Positions 7,809-16,108 of a DNA stretch of 37,410 nucleotides are shown here, in pieces. Positions within the stretch are counted from its first letter, which is position 1. Every line of letters begins with the position of its first letter. The translations under genes and the position numbers were made by a program. Below the pieces are notes generated by a model. That model was not told the origin of the DNA. It saw only the letters and a program-made list of their open reading frames with translations, and made no database searches. Origin of the DNA: a bacterium (GTDB lineage Bacteria > Patescibacteriota > Minisyncoccia > Portnoybacterales > JAGGTM01); contig JAGGTM010000058.1 in assembly GCA_021163745.1 (NCBI GenBank), forward strand, positions 1-37,410, read 5' to 3'.

Positions 7809-7860
7809 TATTCCGCGGCTTAATTCTATGCCAGGACTTTACAGTCGTGGGGCGGGGTAA
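7809..7860. repeat. Palindromic intergenic element, copy C
   Basis: TTATTCCGC (7809-7817) pairs with GCGGGGTAA (7852-7860) over 9 bp including two G-T pairs. The interior holds GCGGCTTAATTC and AGGACTTTACAGTCGTGG, related to copies B and D. It starts five bases after the TraR-like stop codon. Confidence 0.55.
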
Positions 7861-7901
7861 ATTAAATTATTTCTTATTGTTTTGGTTATGCAAATTTTAT
7901 T

Positions 7902-8345
7902 ATGCCAATTGAGAAATCTGCGGGAGCGGTTTTATTTGTAAGGGAAAATAAAAAAATAAAGTATCTTCTTTTAAAGCACTCATTGGGACATTGGGATTTC
8001 CCAAAGGGAAATATTGAAAAAGGAGAAAAAATAGAAGATACAGTAAAAAGAGAAATAAAAGAAGAAACAGGGATAAGCAGAATTGTATTTATCTCTGATT
8101 TTAAGCATTGGATTAAATATTTTTACAGATTAAAAGGAAAAACTGTATTTAAAATTGTTACTTTTTTGTTGGCTGAAGCAAAAACAAAAAAAGTGAAATT
8201 ATCTTTTGAACACGTTGGGTACAAATGGTTGGATTTTAATAAGGCAATGAAACTTTTAAAGTTTAGAAATAGCAAAGAGATTCTTAAGATGGCTAACGAA
8301 TTTTTAAATAAAAGAAAGAAAAAATCCAAAAATGGAGATTCTTAA
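7902..8345 (+). CDS. Nudix hydrolase, diadenosine-tetraphosphatase-like
   Basis: 147 residues with a full Nudix box from G36 to I58 (GNIEKGEKIEDTVKREIKEE, then TGI), carrying the REIKEE metal-binding helix. The opening SAGAVLFV and HWDFPKGNIEKGE resemble bacterial and eukaryotic Ap4A hydrolases (NUDT2-like), which cleave dinucleoside polyphosphates. Substrate specificity cannot be settled from sequence alone. It overlaps the next gene, tsaC, by 14 bases, so the two are probably co-translated. Confidence 0.85.
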   Translation: MPIEKSAGAVLFVRENKKIKYLLLKHSLGHWDFPKGNIEKGEKIEDTVKREIKEETGISRIVFISDFKHWIKYFYRLKGKTVFKIVTFLLAEAKTKKVKLSFEHVGYKWLDFNKAMKLLKFRNSKEILKMANEFLNKRKKKSKNGDS

Positions 8346-8967
8346 AGTTAATTTTTCAAATCCAGATATAAACAGCATAGAAAAGGCGGTGAGGGTAATA
8401 AGGTTAGGTGGCGCAGTAGTTTATCCTACGGATACTATTTATGGGTTAGGAGTAGACGCATTAAGGGTTTCTTCTGTAGAAAGATTATTTAGAATAAAAA
8501 AGAGACCGCTAAATAAACCAGTTCCGGTAATGGTAAAAGATATAGATATGGCAAAAGAGATTGCTTTTATAGATGATAAAATAGAAAGAATATTAAAAAA
8601 AATCTGGCCAGGACCAATAACCGTCGTTTTGAGAAAAAGATCAATTGTCCCCACAACTTTAACCGCAGGCAGAAATAATATTGGCCTGCGTATTCCGGAT
8701 TGTTTAATTTGTAAAAAAATAATGGAAATTTTAGATGCTCCTATTACCTGTACTTCTGCTAATATTTCCGGAGAAAATCCTTCTGTTTGCGTAAAAGACG
8801 TAATAGAAGCATTTAAAAATTATCCCAGACCAGATTTAATTTTAGATGCAGGATGTGTAAAACATAAAGCGCCTTCTACAGTATTAGATTTGACCGGGAC
8901 AAAGCCAAAATTTTTAAGAATAGGACCAGTAAGCAAACAAGATCTTTTAAAAATTTTAGGAATTTAA
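8332..8967 (+). CDS. tsaC: L-threonylcarbamoyladenylate synthase (YrdC/Sua5 family)
   Basis: Makes threonylcarbamoyl-AMP from Thr, bicarbonate and ATP, the first step of the t6A modification at position 37 of ANN-decoding tRNAs. The 211 residues match the short YrdC-type enzyme without the extra C-terminal Sua5 domain. Visible motifs: GGAVVYPTDTIYGLG (26-40), KKRPLNKPVPVMV (56-68), WPGPITVVL, GLRIPD, TSANISGENPS (141-151) and PSTVLDLTG (181-189). It starts inside the end of the Nudix gene. The later t6A genes (tsaB, tsaD, tsaE) are not in this window. Confidence 0.93.
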   Translation: MEILKVNFSNPDINSIEKAVRVIRLGGAVVYPTDTIYGLGVDALRVSSVERLFRIKKRPLNKPVPVMVKDIDMAKEIAFIDDKIERILKKIWPGPITVVLRKRSIVPTTLTAGRNNIGLRIPDCLICKKIMEILDAPITCTSANISGENPSVCVKDVIEAFKNYPRPDLILDAGCVKHKAPSTVLDLTGTKPKFLRIGPVSKQDLLKILGI

Positions 8968-8989
8968 GTTAAGTATTTGTCTGCGAGTG

Positions 8990-9026
8990 CCCCGCCTAAG
9001 TTTTGCGTAGCAAAATTTAGGCGGGG
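8990..9026. repeat. CCCGCCTAA hairpin element
   Basis: CCCCGCCTAAGTTTTGC (8990-9006) pairs over 17 bp (one G-T) with 9010-9026, loop GTA. Same family as 6582-6617 and 19195-19259. It lies between tsaC and the 3' end of the tRNA; there is no T-run on either side. Confidence 0.65.
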
Positions 9027-9121
9027 TAGCCTTTTCTTGATATTTTTCTTTGCAGAGGAGAGAAGGAGCAGAGAAGAAAAGAAGCTAGTTGTCAACTGTC
9101 AATTGTCAACTGCCATTCTTG

Positions 9122-9205
9122 TGCCGGTGGTGGGATTCGAACCCACATCCCAAAAAAGGGACACGATTTTGAGTCGTGCGCGTATTCCAGTTCCGCCACA
9201 CCGGC
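9122..9205 (-). tRNA. tRNA-Leu (anticodon CAA)
   Basis: On the minus strand the 84-base cloverleaf begins GCCGGTG, pairing with CACCGGC before the discriminator A. The anticodon arm is ACGA-CTCAAAA-TCGT, giving CAA (decodes UUG). The long variable arm (GTCCC...GGGAT) is the class II signature of tRNA-Leu. The T-arm reads GTGGGTTCGAATCCCAC. No CCA is encoded, so it must be added enzymatically. The tRNA is antisense to its neighbours. TTGACA occurs upstream on the minus strand (about 9238-9243), but the -10 box is unclear. Confidence 0.95.
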
Positions 9206-9331
9206 TTATTCTTATTTTTTTATAAAACTCTAAAATTGTCAAATTTTAGACAGATTTCTAAACGGAAATCAAATAATTCTCTGTATTCTTAGAGAGATTA
9301 AGAATATAGAGGAGATATAATATTTTAAATT

Positions 9332-10681
9332 ATGCGTTACAGAGTTCTTATTTTGTTAAATTTATTTATTCTGTTTTGTTCTATTCCGTTGATTTCTAAG
9401 GCAGACGGAGGCATTTTTCCGCCTCCATATTATTGGATACACGAAACCGGGCAGAGAGCGGTAATTTTTTATGAAAATGGAGTTGAAACATTGGTTTTAA
9501 CCACTGACTTTAGGGGAAGGGCAAGCGAATTTGGCTGGGTTATTCCTACCCCCAGCAAACCTGAGGTTACAAAAGGATCGGATGAGATTTTCACTTCTTT
9601 AAATGAGATTATCAGAAAAACGAGCAAAAAACCACGCTCTTTATTATTTGAAGCTTATCCATCAAAGGAAGAGTTCGGTAAAGAGGTTGTAGTAATAGAA
9701 ACTAAAAAAATTGATTATTATGACATCGCTGTTTTATCTGCACAAAACCCTCATGCACTGGTTAACTGGCTTAACGAAAACGGATATGTTTACCCAGAAG
9801 AGGAATCTTATATCTTAAATGATTATATTGACAATAATTGGTATTTTACCGCAGTAAAAATTTCAAAAGAAGCGCAGAGTTCTCAAAACGTAAAAGAAGA
9901 ATTGAGAGAGGGGCATATGAATCCAATTAAACTGGTATTTAGGTCTTCTTCAATTATTTATCCTTTGCGTATTTCTTCTATAGGGGAAAGATACCGAACT
10001 CCTCGAGTAATGCCGATACCTGAAGACAAGGATTCAGAGAAAGAAGCAGAATTTCAAGGGAAGCATAAAGTTTATCCAAGACAATTTTCTATTCCTATTC
10101 ATCTCTATATTATCGCAGACCATAAAAAGGAGATTCCTGGATTTACTATAAAATACGGGAACCGAATAAGTAAAAAAGTTATTAGAAATCTTGCTTATGA
10201 TACTAACGGGAATCCGTTAATTAATCCGTCTAAGAGTTCATACTATTTAACTTATCTTCATAGATATATGGATTTTTCAGATATGACTTATGATTTGATT
10301 GTTCGTGATGCGGCCGATAATAAAAGAGTAAATGCGGAAAACCCACTGGTGAGTTTATTTTACGGGATTATTATAGTAATCGGTTTAATATTTGTATGGC
10401 TGTTTTCTCCATTGGGGATAATGTTTGTTTTAGGGCTTATTATAGATATTGGAATAAAAGCAAAAGCAGGAAAAATTATTGCCAAAGTGCTTCAATTTTT
10501 TGCTATGGGTATTACTTTGTTATTGGAAATTATTTATCTTGTATGGATTTTTATGCTTAGTTCAAAAGAAGTTTCTGTTTTTTCTAAGTCCATTGCCATT
10601 GGCTTGGGCATAGTTATTTTAATTAGTATAATTGTTTATATTATTCAAAAAAGACATTTAAAAGATATTAAATTGGGATAG
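9332..10681 (+). CDS. DUF2330-family exported membrane protein
   Basis: 449 residues. A signal peptide or signal anchor (about 1-24) is followed by ADGGIFPPPYYWIHETGQRA, the characteristic opening of DUF2330, with VLTTDFRGRASEFGWVIPTP further on. The large middle is predicted to be outside the membrane, and about four hydrophobic segments close the protein (about 345-440). Function is unknown in the family. A TATAAT (9316-9321) lies ten bases before the ATG, giving a very short leader. comM begins four bases after its stop, suggesting a shared transcript. Confidence 0.85.
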   Translation: MRYRVLILLNLFILFCSIPLISKADGGIFPPPYYWIHETGQRAVIFYENGVETLVLTTDFRGRASEFGWVIPTPSKPEVTKGSDEIFTSLNEIIRKTSKKPRSLLFEAYPSKEEFGKEVVVIETKKIDYYDIAVLSAQNPHALVNWLNENGYVYPEEESYILNDYIDNNWYFTAVKISKEAQSSQNVKEELREGHMNPIKLVFRSSSIIYPLRISSIGERYRTPRVMPIPEDKDSEKEAEFQGKHKVYPRQFSIPIHLYIIADHKKEIPGFTIKYGNRISKKVIRNLAYDTNGNPLINPSKSSYYLTYLHRYMDFSDMTYDLIVRDAADNKRVNAENPLVSLFYGIIIVIGLIFVWLFSPLGIMFVLGLIIDIGIKAKAGKIIAKVLQFFAMGITLLLEIIYLVWIFMLSSKEVSVFSKSIAIGLGIVILISIIVYIIQKRHLKDIKLG

Positions 10682-10685
10682 TCAA

Positions 10686-12221
10686 ATGGGCTTCAAAATT
10701 TACTCTGCAGCAGTAATAGGGCTTGAGGGAATGCCTGTGGAAGTAGAGATAGATTTAAGAAAGGGGCTTTATAATTTTTCTATTGTGGGATTACCCGATA
10801 AGGCCATAGAGGAGTCAAGGGAGAGAGTTTGTTCCGCAATTAAGAATTGCGGATTTATTCCTCCTTATCGTTCTAAAAGAAGGATAATCATCAATTTAGC
10901 CCCTGCGGATTTGAAGAAGGAGGGCCCTTCTTATGATCTTCCCATTGCTATAAGCTTTCTTTTGACTTCTGGTCAGGTTATTTCAAACCAAAAGCTGGAA
11001 GATAAGATATTCATTGGCGAGCTTTCTTTGAGAGGAGAAGTGAGAAAGATTAGGGGGATTCTTCCAATTGCTTTGATGGCTAAAGAAAGGGGATTTACTG
11101 TCATATTTGTCCCGGAGGAAAATGCTTCTGAGGCAGGATTGGTAGATGGAATAAAGGTTATTCCAGTTAAACATTTAAAACAGTTGACTTATTATCTGGC
11201 CGGAGAAATTGACATTCCTCCGAGAAAATCCAGTTACTTAAATTTCTATACAAGAAATACAAGAAATGAAAATTTTATAGATATGGCTTATATCAAAGGA
11301 CAGGAAAGTGCAAAAAGGGGTTTAGAAATTGCTGCCGCTGGGGCCCATAATGTTTTAATGACAGGCCCTCCCGGCGCGGGCAAAACTCTTTTAGCAAAGT
11401 CAATCCCTTCAATTTTACCTTCTTTGGATAAAAATCAGATTTTAGAAGTGAGTAGAATCTATAGCGTTTCGGGGTTGCTTTCTAAAAATCGTCCCTTAAT
11501 AGTTTTTCCTCCGTTTCGTTCCCCTCACCATACTTCTTCCGCGGTTTCTTTAATAGGGGGAGGCACTTATCCTAAGCCCGGAGAAATTACTTTATCACAT
11601 AGAGGAGTGTTATTCCTCGATGAGTTTCCCGAGTTTAATAGACAGGTGTTAGAAGCATTACGCCAACCATTGGAAGATGGATATGTTACAGTTTCTAGAG
11701 TGGCGGGAAGCGTTACTTTTCCAGCTAAATTTATGTTGGTAGCGGCAATGAATCCTTGTCCTTGCGGGAATCTTAACAATCCGTTTAAAAGATGTACCTG
11801 TACTCAGTCGGAGATTTCCAGATACAAAAGAAAGATTTCTTCTCCTATTTTAGACAGAATTGATGTTTACATAGAAGTACCTCCAGTAAAATATGAAAGC
11901 TTGTGCTCGGAGAAGGTTGCCGAAGAGTCAAAAAGCATAAAAGAAAGGGTAAAATATGCGTTGGAATTGCAGAAAAAAAGGTTTAAAGATGAAAATATTT
12001 TGACTAATTCAGAGATGGATATAAGACAGATAAAGAAATATTGCAAAATCACAAATAAAGGACAGGAGATTTTAAAAGATGCGGTAAATGCAATGCATTT
12101 ATCCGCAAGAGGATTTTATAAAGTAATTAAGGTGGCACGAACAATTGCTGATTTATCTCATTCTGATATTATAAAATCTTCTCATATAGGAGAAGCGTTA
12201 TCTTATAAAACAAAGGAATAA
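10686..12221 (+). CDS. comM: YifB/ComM-family Mg-chelatase-like AAA+ ATPase
   Basis: 511 residues. The N-terminal domain (1-170) has the YifB signature FSIVGLPDKAIEESRERV and INLAPADLKKEGPSYDLPIA. The AAA+ core has Walker A GPPGAGKT (227-234), Walker B with D312/E313 in LFLDEFPEF, and the family motif FRSPHHT. A cysteine cluster NPCPCGN...RCTC (C358, C360, C370, C372) may bind metal. In Gammaproteobacteria ComM is a helicase promoting branch migration in natural transformation. Many Patescibacteria are predicted to take up DNA, but no other competence gene is visible here. Confidence 0.95.
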   Translation: MGFKIYSAAVIGLEGMPVEVEIDLRKGLYNFSIVGLPDKAIEESRERVCSAIKNCGFIPPYRSKRRIIINLAPADLKKEGPSYDLPIAISFLLTSGQVISNQKLEDKIFIGELSLRGEVRKIRGILPIALMAKERGFTVIFVPEENASEAGLVDGIKVIPVKHLKQLTYYLAGEIDIPPRKSSYLNFYTRNTRNENFIDMAYIKGQESAKRGLEIAAAGAHNVLMTGPPGAGKTLLAKSIPSILPSLDKNQILEVSRIYSVSGLLSKNRPLIVFPPFRSPHHTSSAVSLIGGGTYPKPGEITLSHRGVLFLDEFPEFNRQVLEALRQPLEDGYVTVSRVAGSVTFPAKFMLVAAMNPCPCGNLNNPFKRCTCTQSEISRYKRKISSPILDRIDVYIEVPPVKYESLCSEKVAEESKSIKERVKYALELQKKRFKDENILTNSEMDIRQIKKYCKITNKGQEILKDAVNAMHLSARGFYKVIKVARTIADLSHSDIIKSSHIGEALSYKTKE

Positions 12222-12243
12222 TTTGAAAAAATATATTTTAAGA

Positions 12244-13314
12244 TCAGTAAATCATCCCTCTTATATTTCCGCTTCCATGATTTATCCATCTTACACTCAC
12301 TTTACCCCATCCAATTCTGTTCATTTCCGATACCAAGAATCTGTTTTTTTCAACCTTTTCTATATAAGCCACATGGCCATATCTTCTGGCTAACCATCCC
12401 CCGTCTCTTAATACCACGATTGCTCCTGGTTTCGGTTTACAATAGGAACCGAAACAAACAGAGTATCCGTATAGTTTGGCATTTTTGATCCAGTCCTTAG
12501 CATTTCCTCCCCAAGGGACCACTCTTTTTTGTGCTACATACCAAGTGCATTGGCCATATGGAAAACGATGGCTCTTTCCTGTAGATTTATTATTTTTGCT
12601 ATTGTAGTAAATAGCATAAGTTCTCTTTGGTTTCGGTTTTGGCTGTATTATTCCGCCGGGAACAATTATTTCTTGCCCAATTCCAATTTTTCCATCCAAC
12701 GGCAAAGAGTTGAAGGAAATAATTTCATTGGTATCTGCTTTATATTTTTTTGCAATTGAACTTACTGTTTCTCCGCTTCTAACCCTGTGTAGAATTCCGT
12801 TTACAGGAAGGATAATAAGTTCATCTCCCGGCCTGATTACGCTGTTTAAGCTTAGTTTATTTGCCCAGATTAGCGTATAAACATTTATTCCAAAATTTGC
12901 AGCAATATCTGACAAAGTGTCTCCTTTTTTTACGGTATAATTTATTATTTCTTTTCTCTGGTATTGCGAGAGAGTTATTGGTGGTTTATATGGAATTATG
13001 CTGTTGTCTAATTCTGGTATATTTATTTCTATTGCCTCAAGGCTATTCTCATTATTTTTAGAACCGACGGCAAGTATATTTGCAGAATAGTTGGGGTATG
13101 GACCTACAAAACTTATATTTCTATTTTCTCTCCCAGGTTTAATTTGCTTTATATACTGTTTTTCTATAATTGTGTCTTTGGCAGAAATTTTGCTTAGATT
13201 AGAGTATACCAGAGATATACATAGTTTTAGCAATACAGAAAATATTCCAATAAAAACAACTGCTCCTATCAGCAGTTTTAGTTTAAAGATATTTAGTTTT
13301 TTTATGCTTTCCAT
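12244..13314 (-). CDS. Membrane-anchored LysM-CHAP peptidoglycan hydrolase
   Basis: 356 residues. An uncleaved-looking membrane anchor (about 12-35), a linker, two LysM domains (about 125-170, YTVKKGDTLSDIAANF; and 175-219, HRVRSGETVSSIAKKY) that bind peptidoglycan, a Pro/Lys spacer, then a CHAP amidase/endopeptidase domain (about 250-356). CHAP catalytic residues are visible: C256 in PYGQCTWYV and H314 in RYGHVAYIE, with E330/N332 in SEMN as the likely third position. Probable role: cell-wall remodelling or daughter-cell separation. It converges on comM with only 22 bases between, and has its own strong minus-strand promoter. Confidence 0.92.
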   Translation of the reverse strand: MESIKKLNIFKLKLLIGAVVFIGIFSVLLKLCISLVYSNLSKISAKDTIIEKQYIKQIKPGRENRNISFVGPYPNYSANILAVGSKNNENSLEAIEINIPELDNSIIPYKPPITLSQYQRKEIINYTVKKGDTLSDIAANFGINVYTLIWANKLSLNSVIRPGDELIILPVNGILHRVRSGETVSSIAKKYKADTNEIISFNSLPLDGKIGIGQEIIVPGGIIQPKPKPKRTYAIYYNSKNNKSTGKSHRFPYGQCTWYVAQKRVVPWGGNAKDWIKNAKLYGYSVCFGSYCKPKPGAIVVLRDGGWLARRYGHVAYIEKVEKNRFLVSEMNRIGWGKVSVRWINHGSGNIRGMIY

Positions 13315-13329
13315 GAAAACTCATTATTA

Positions 13330-13357
13330 AGTATATTCTGTTAAAAATTTGTGTCAA
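13330..13357 (-). promoter_or_regulatory. Promoter of the LysM-CHAP hydrolase gene
   Basis: On the minus strand TTGACA (13352-13357), 16 bases, TATACT (13330-13335). The predicted start near 13323 leaves a leader of about 9 bases before the ATG ending at 13314. Confidence 0.7.
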
Positions 13358-13528
13358 GGGTGGGACTCGTTGGGTACATAGGGTGCGGTTAGTTTTGCTA
13401 TAAAATAACATAATCCTTGCCAAAAATGAAATAAAATTAGACACATTTTGAGAATAGTTTTTAGAAAAAGATAAATCTGTTGTTCTTTTAAGCATAGAAA
13501 TTCTAACTTTTAGATAAATATTGAAGCG

Positions 13529-13534
13529 TATAAT
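13529..13534 (+). promoter_or_regulatory. -10 box of glmS
   Basis: TATAAT at 13529-13534 without a convincing -35. It predicts a leader of about 20 bases, too short for a glmS ribozyme, and none is visible. Confidence 0.5.
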
Positions 13535-13561
13535 ATATAGGGTTAAAATGGGAAATATACC

Positions 13562-15361
13562 ATGTGTGGAATTATCGGATATATAGGAGACAAAAACGCA
13601 GTGCCTATTTTAATTGAAGGGCTGAAAAAACTTGAATACAGAGGTTATGACTCCTGTGGAATTTGTGTGGTAAAAAACGGGAAATTAGTTATTCTCAAAG
13701 AAAGAGGGAAAATATCCGAGCTTGAAGAAAAGAAAGAATTGAGAAATATGAAAGGGAATATCGGGATCGGACATACACGCTGGGCAACCCATGGCCAGCC
13801 TTCTAAGACTAATGCTCACCCACATTTAGATTGTAAAAGAGAGATTGCTATAGTACACAATGGGATAATTGAGAATTATCAAAGTTTAAAGAAGATGTTA
13901 GAGGGCGAGGGCCATAAAATAATTTCCGAAACCGATTCAGAGATTATTGTTCATTTGATAGAGAAGTTTTATTCCCAAGACTTAAGAGAAGCAGTGGTTA
14001 AAGCTATAAAACTTGTCGAAGGTGCTTTTGGGCTGGTAATTATTTGCAAAAATGAAGAAAAATTAATTGCCGCAAGAAAGGGTTCTCCTTTGGTAATTGG
14101 TATTGGCAAAAACGGAATGTTTATTGCCTCAGATGTACCAGCAATTTTGAAATATACCAGAAAAGTAATTTATTTAAAAGATAATGAGGTTGCGGAAATA
14201 GAAAAAAATAGTTATTTGGTTAAAAAATTAGACGGGAAAGAAATTGATAAAAAAATTCATAGAATAAAATGGAGTATAAATCAAATTGAGAAGGGAAATT
14301 TTAAACATTTTACTTTAAAAGAGATATTTGAACAACCAGAAGCAATAAAAAATACTTTGCGCGGAAGATTGAAAAATGGGAAAATAAAGCTTAGTTTGAA
14401 ATTAGATATAAATTCAATAAAAAGAATTATTATTACTGCCTGTGGCACAAGTTGGCACGCTGGTTTAATCGGAAAATGCCTCATTGAGAAAATCACTAGA
14501 ATTCCGGTTGAGGTTGATTATGCCTCAGAATTTAGATACAGAAATCCAATAATTAATGGAAATGATTTAGTGATAGTTATTTCTCAGTCCGGAGAAACCG
14601 CTGATACCTTGGCGGCACTTCAAGAAGCAAAGTTTAAAAGAGCGAAAACTTTAGGAATAGTTAATGTAGTGGGCTCAACAATAAGTAGAGAAGTAGATTC
14701 TGGAATTTATCTTCATTCCGGTCCCGAAATTGGAGTTGCAAGCACAAAGGCGTTTACTTCCCAGATTGTCGCTCTTTTGCTTTTTGCTTTATTTTTGAAC
14801 CAAGAAAGGAATATAAAGTTAGACAAAGAGATTTTAAAAGAATTAGAATTTCTTCCTTTAAAAATCAAAAGAATTCTTAAAAAATCAGATGAGGTAAGAG
14901 AAATAGCAGAGAAATTTAAAGATAGTGAAAATTTTCTTTATTTGGGCAGAGGAATAAATTTCCCTGTTGCTTTGGAAGGGGCTTTAAAGCTCAAGGAACT
15001 TTCTTATGTTTCTGCTCAGGGTTATCCGGCCGGGGAAATGAAGCACGGTCCAATTGCTTTGGTTGATAAAAACATAACTGTAATTTTTGTTGCACCCAAA
15101 GATAGAACTTTTAAAAAGATATTGAATAATATGGAAGAAGTAAAAACAAGAAAAGGAAAAATTATTGCAGTTACCGACAAAAAGGATGAAAAATTGAATA
15201 AATTAACCGATGCCTTAATTCGGGTTCCTAGAACAAAAGAAGAAATTTCCCCAATATTAAATGTAATTCCACTTCAGCTTTTTGCCTATTATGTTGCTGA
15301 CTTGAAAAAAATTGATGTTGACAAACCCAGGAATTTGGCGAAATCGGTAACGGTTGAGTGA
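13562..15361 (+). CDS. glmS: Glutamine--fructose-6-phosphate aminotransferase (isomerizing)
   Basis: Makes glucosamine-6-phosphate from fructose-6-phosphate and glutamine, the entry to UDP-GlcNAc for peptidoglycan. The start is fixed by MCGIIGYIG, since Cys2 must become the N-terminal nucleophile. The glutaminase domain (about 1-220) shows GIGHTRWATHG and HNGIIENY. Two SIS isomerase domains follow, with CGTSWHAG, SQSGETADT, ASTKAFTSQ, and EMKHGPIAL, and the protein ends in the conserved KPRNLAKSVTVE tail. 599 residues is normal. It fits with the nearby peptidoglycan hydrolase and implies that the cell builds at least part of its own wall precursors. Confidence 0.97.
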   Translation: MCGIIGYIGDKNAVPILIEGLKKLEYRGYDSCGICVVKNGKLVILKERGKISELEEKKELRNMKGNIGIGHTRWATHGQPSKTNAHPHLDCKREIAIVHNGIIENYQSLKKMLEGEGHKIISETDSEIIVHLIEKFYSQDLREAVVKAIKLVEGAFGLVIICKNEEKLIAARKGSPLVIGIGKNGMFIASDVPAILKYTRKVIYLKDNEVAEIEKNSYLVKKLDGKEIDKKIHRIKWSINQIEKGNFKHFTLKEIFEQPEAIKNTLRGRLKNGKIKLSLKLDINSIKRIIITACGTSWHAGLIGKCLIEKITRIPVEVDYASEFRYRNPIINGNDLVIVISQSGETADTLAALQEAKFKRAKTLGIVNVVGSTISREVDSGIYLHSGPEIGVASTKAFTSQIVALLLFALFLNQERNIKLDKEILKELEFLPLKIKRILKKSDEVREIAEKFKDSENFLYLGRGINFPVALEGALKLKELSYVSAQGYPAGEMKHGPIALVDKNITVIFVAPKDRTFKKILNNMEEVKTRKGKIIAVTDKKDEKLNKLTDALIRVPRTKEEISPILNVIPLQLFAYYVADLKKIDVDKPRNLAKSVTVE

Positions 15362-15393
15362 AGTATTTTAATGACTTCTTCGACTTTTGCGAT

Positions 15394-15422
15394 TTGAATA
15401 TTTTTTGAATATCAGATAGAAT
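15394..15422 (+). promoter_or_regulatory. Promoter of ybaB
   Basis: TTGAAT (15394-15399), 17 bases, TAGAAT (15417-15422). The predicted start falls on or next to the ATG at 15429, implying a leaderless mRNA. Confidence 0.6.
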
Positions 15423-15428
15423 ATATAT

Positions 15429-15671
15429 ATGTTTGATAAGTTAAAACAGATAAAACAACTAAAAGAACTTCAGAATAAATTGAGCAAGGAGGAAATTATA
15501 GCAGAGAAAGATGGAGTAAAGATTATTATTAACGGAAAAATGGAAGTAAAGAAAGTACAGCTGAATCCGAGTTTAAGTTTTGAGAAACAGGAAGAATTAA
15601 TCCGTGATTGCTTTAATAATGCAGTAAAAGAACTCCAAATGTCAATTACCAAGGAAATGTTTTTTAGATAA
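15429..15671 (+). CDS. ybaB: YbaB/EbfC-family nucleoid-associated protein
   Basis: An 80-residue DNA-binding protein, shorter than the usual 100-110. It has the N-terminal amphipathic helix (MFDKLKQIKQLKELQNKLSK), the central strands (VKIIINGKMEVKKVQLNPSL) and the C-terminal dimerisation helix (LIRDCFNNAVKELQ). The family forms tweezer-like dimers that bind DNA without strong sequence preference. Here it is not next to dnaX/recR as in many bacteria; the next gene is yggU, 36 bases downstream. The call rests on the fold pattern and is fairly secure. Confidence 0.85.
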   Translation: MFDKLKQIKQLKELQNKLSKEEIIAEKDGVKIIINGKMEVKKVQLNPSLSFEKQEELIRDCFNNAVKELQMSITKEMFFR

Positions 15672-15707
15672 GAGTTTCATTTTCTTGTCTGAGAATGAGA
15701 TAGGTTT

Positions 15708-15929
15708 ATGTTGATTAAAGTTAAAGTTTTTCCAAATTCCAAGAAAGAGGAGATTATTAAAAAATCAGAAGATAGTTTTGAAATCAAAATAAAAGAAAAA
15801 CCGGTTGGAGGAAGGGCAAATCGAGCAGTATGTATGTGTTTGTCTGATTATTTCAAAATTCCGGAAAACAGAATTAGGTTAATAAAAGGATTTAGACAGA
15901 GGAATAAAATTTTTGAAGTTAAAATTTAG
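15708..15929 (+). CDS. DUF167 / YggU-family protein
   Basis: A 73-residue protein of the widespread YggU family (DUF167): KVKVFPNSKKEEI at the start, then the signature EKPVGGRANRAVCMCLSDYF and the closing strand segment IRLIKGFRQRNKIFEV. The cellular function is not established. It follows ybaB closely and is probably on the same transcript. Confidence 0.88.
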   Translation: MLIKVKVFPNSKKEEIIKKSEDSFEIKIKEKPVGGRANRAVCMCLSDYFKIPENRIRLIKGFRQRNKIFEVKI

Positions 15930-15933
15930 GTAG

Positions 15934-15956
15934 TTTCTGGGAAAATTGCCCAGAAA
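15934..15956 (+). other. Hairpin after yggU
   Basis: TTTCTGGG pairs with CCCAGAAA around a short A-rich loop. It is not followed by a T-run, so termination is uncertain. The rest of the spacer to 16073 shows nothing further. Confidence 0.4.
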
Positions 15957-16073
15957 ATTAAGCAAGAACTAAAGGGCTGTTTTTGTTTCAATAAGACGGC
16001 TTTTTAATTTTGAGCAATTGGTTTAAGGAAATTTATAATCTTTTTTATTGATTTTATCATAAATGACGGGCAA

Positions 16074-16102
16074 TTGAGTGATTGTATTAACTGTGATATA
16101 GT
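16074..16102 (+). promoter_or_regulatory. Promoter of the uvrD/pcrA-holA operon
   Basis: TTGAGT (16074-16079), 17 bases, TATAGT (16097-16102). The predicted start coincides with the ATG at 16109, implying a leaderless mRNA. Confidence 0.6.
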
Positions 16103-16108
16103 CAAGGT

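Noticed and set aside
8977..9225. Open frame of 82 codons on the plus strand
   Set aside because: It runs through the hairpin at 8990-9026 and is antisense across the whole tRNA-Leu; no family resemblance and no start signals.
13283..13495. 70-codon minus-strand frame upstream of the LysM-CHAP gene
   Set aside because: It covers that gene's promoter and start in another frame, with no protein-like features.
13535..13561. glmS ribozyme/riboswitch upstream of glmS
   Set aside because: The predicted leader is about 20 bases, far too short, and no ribozyme core is present.
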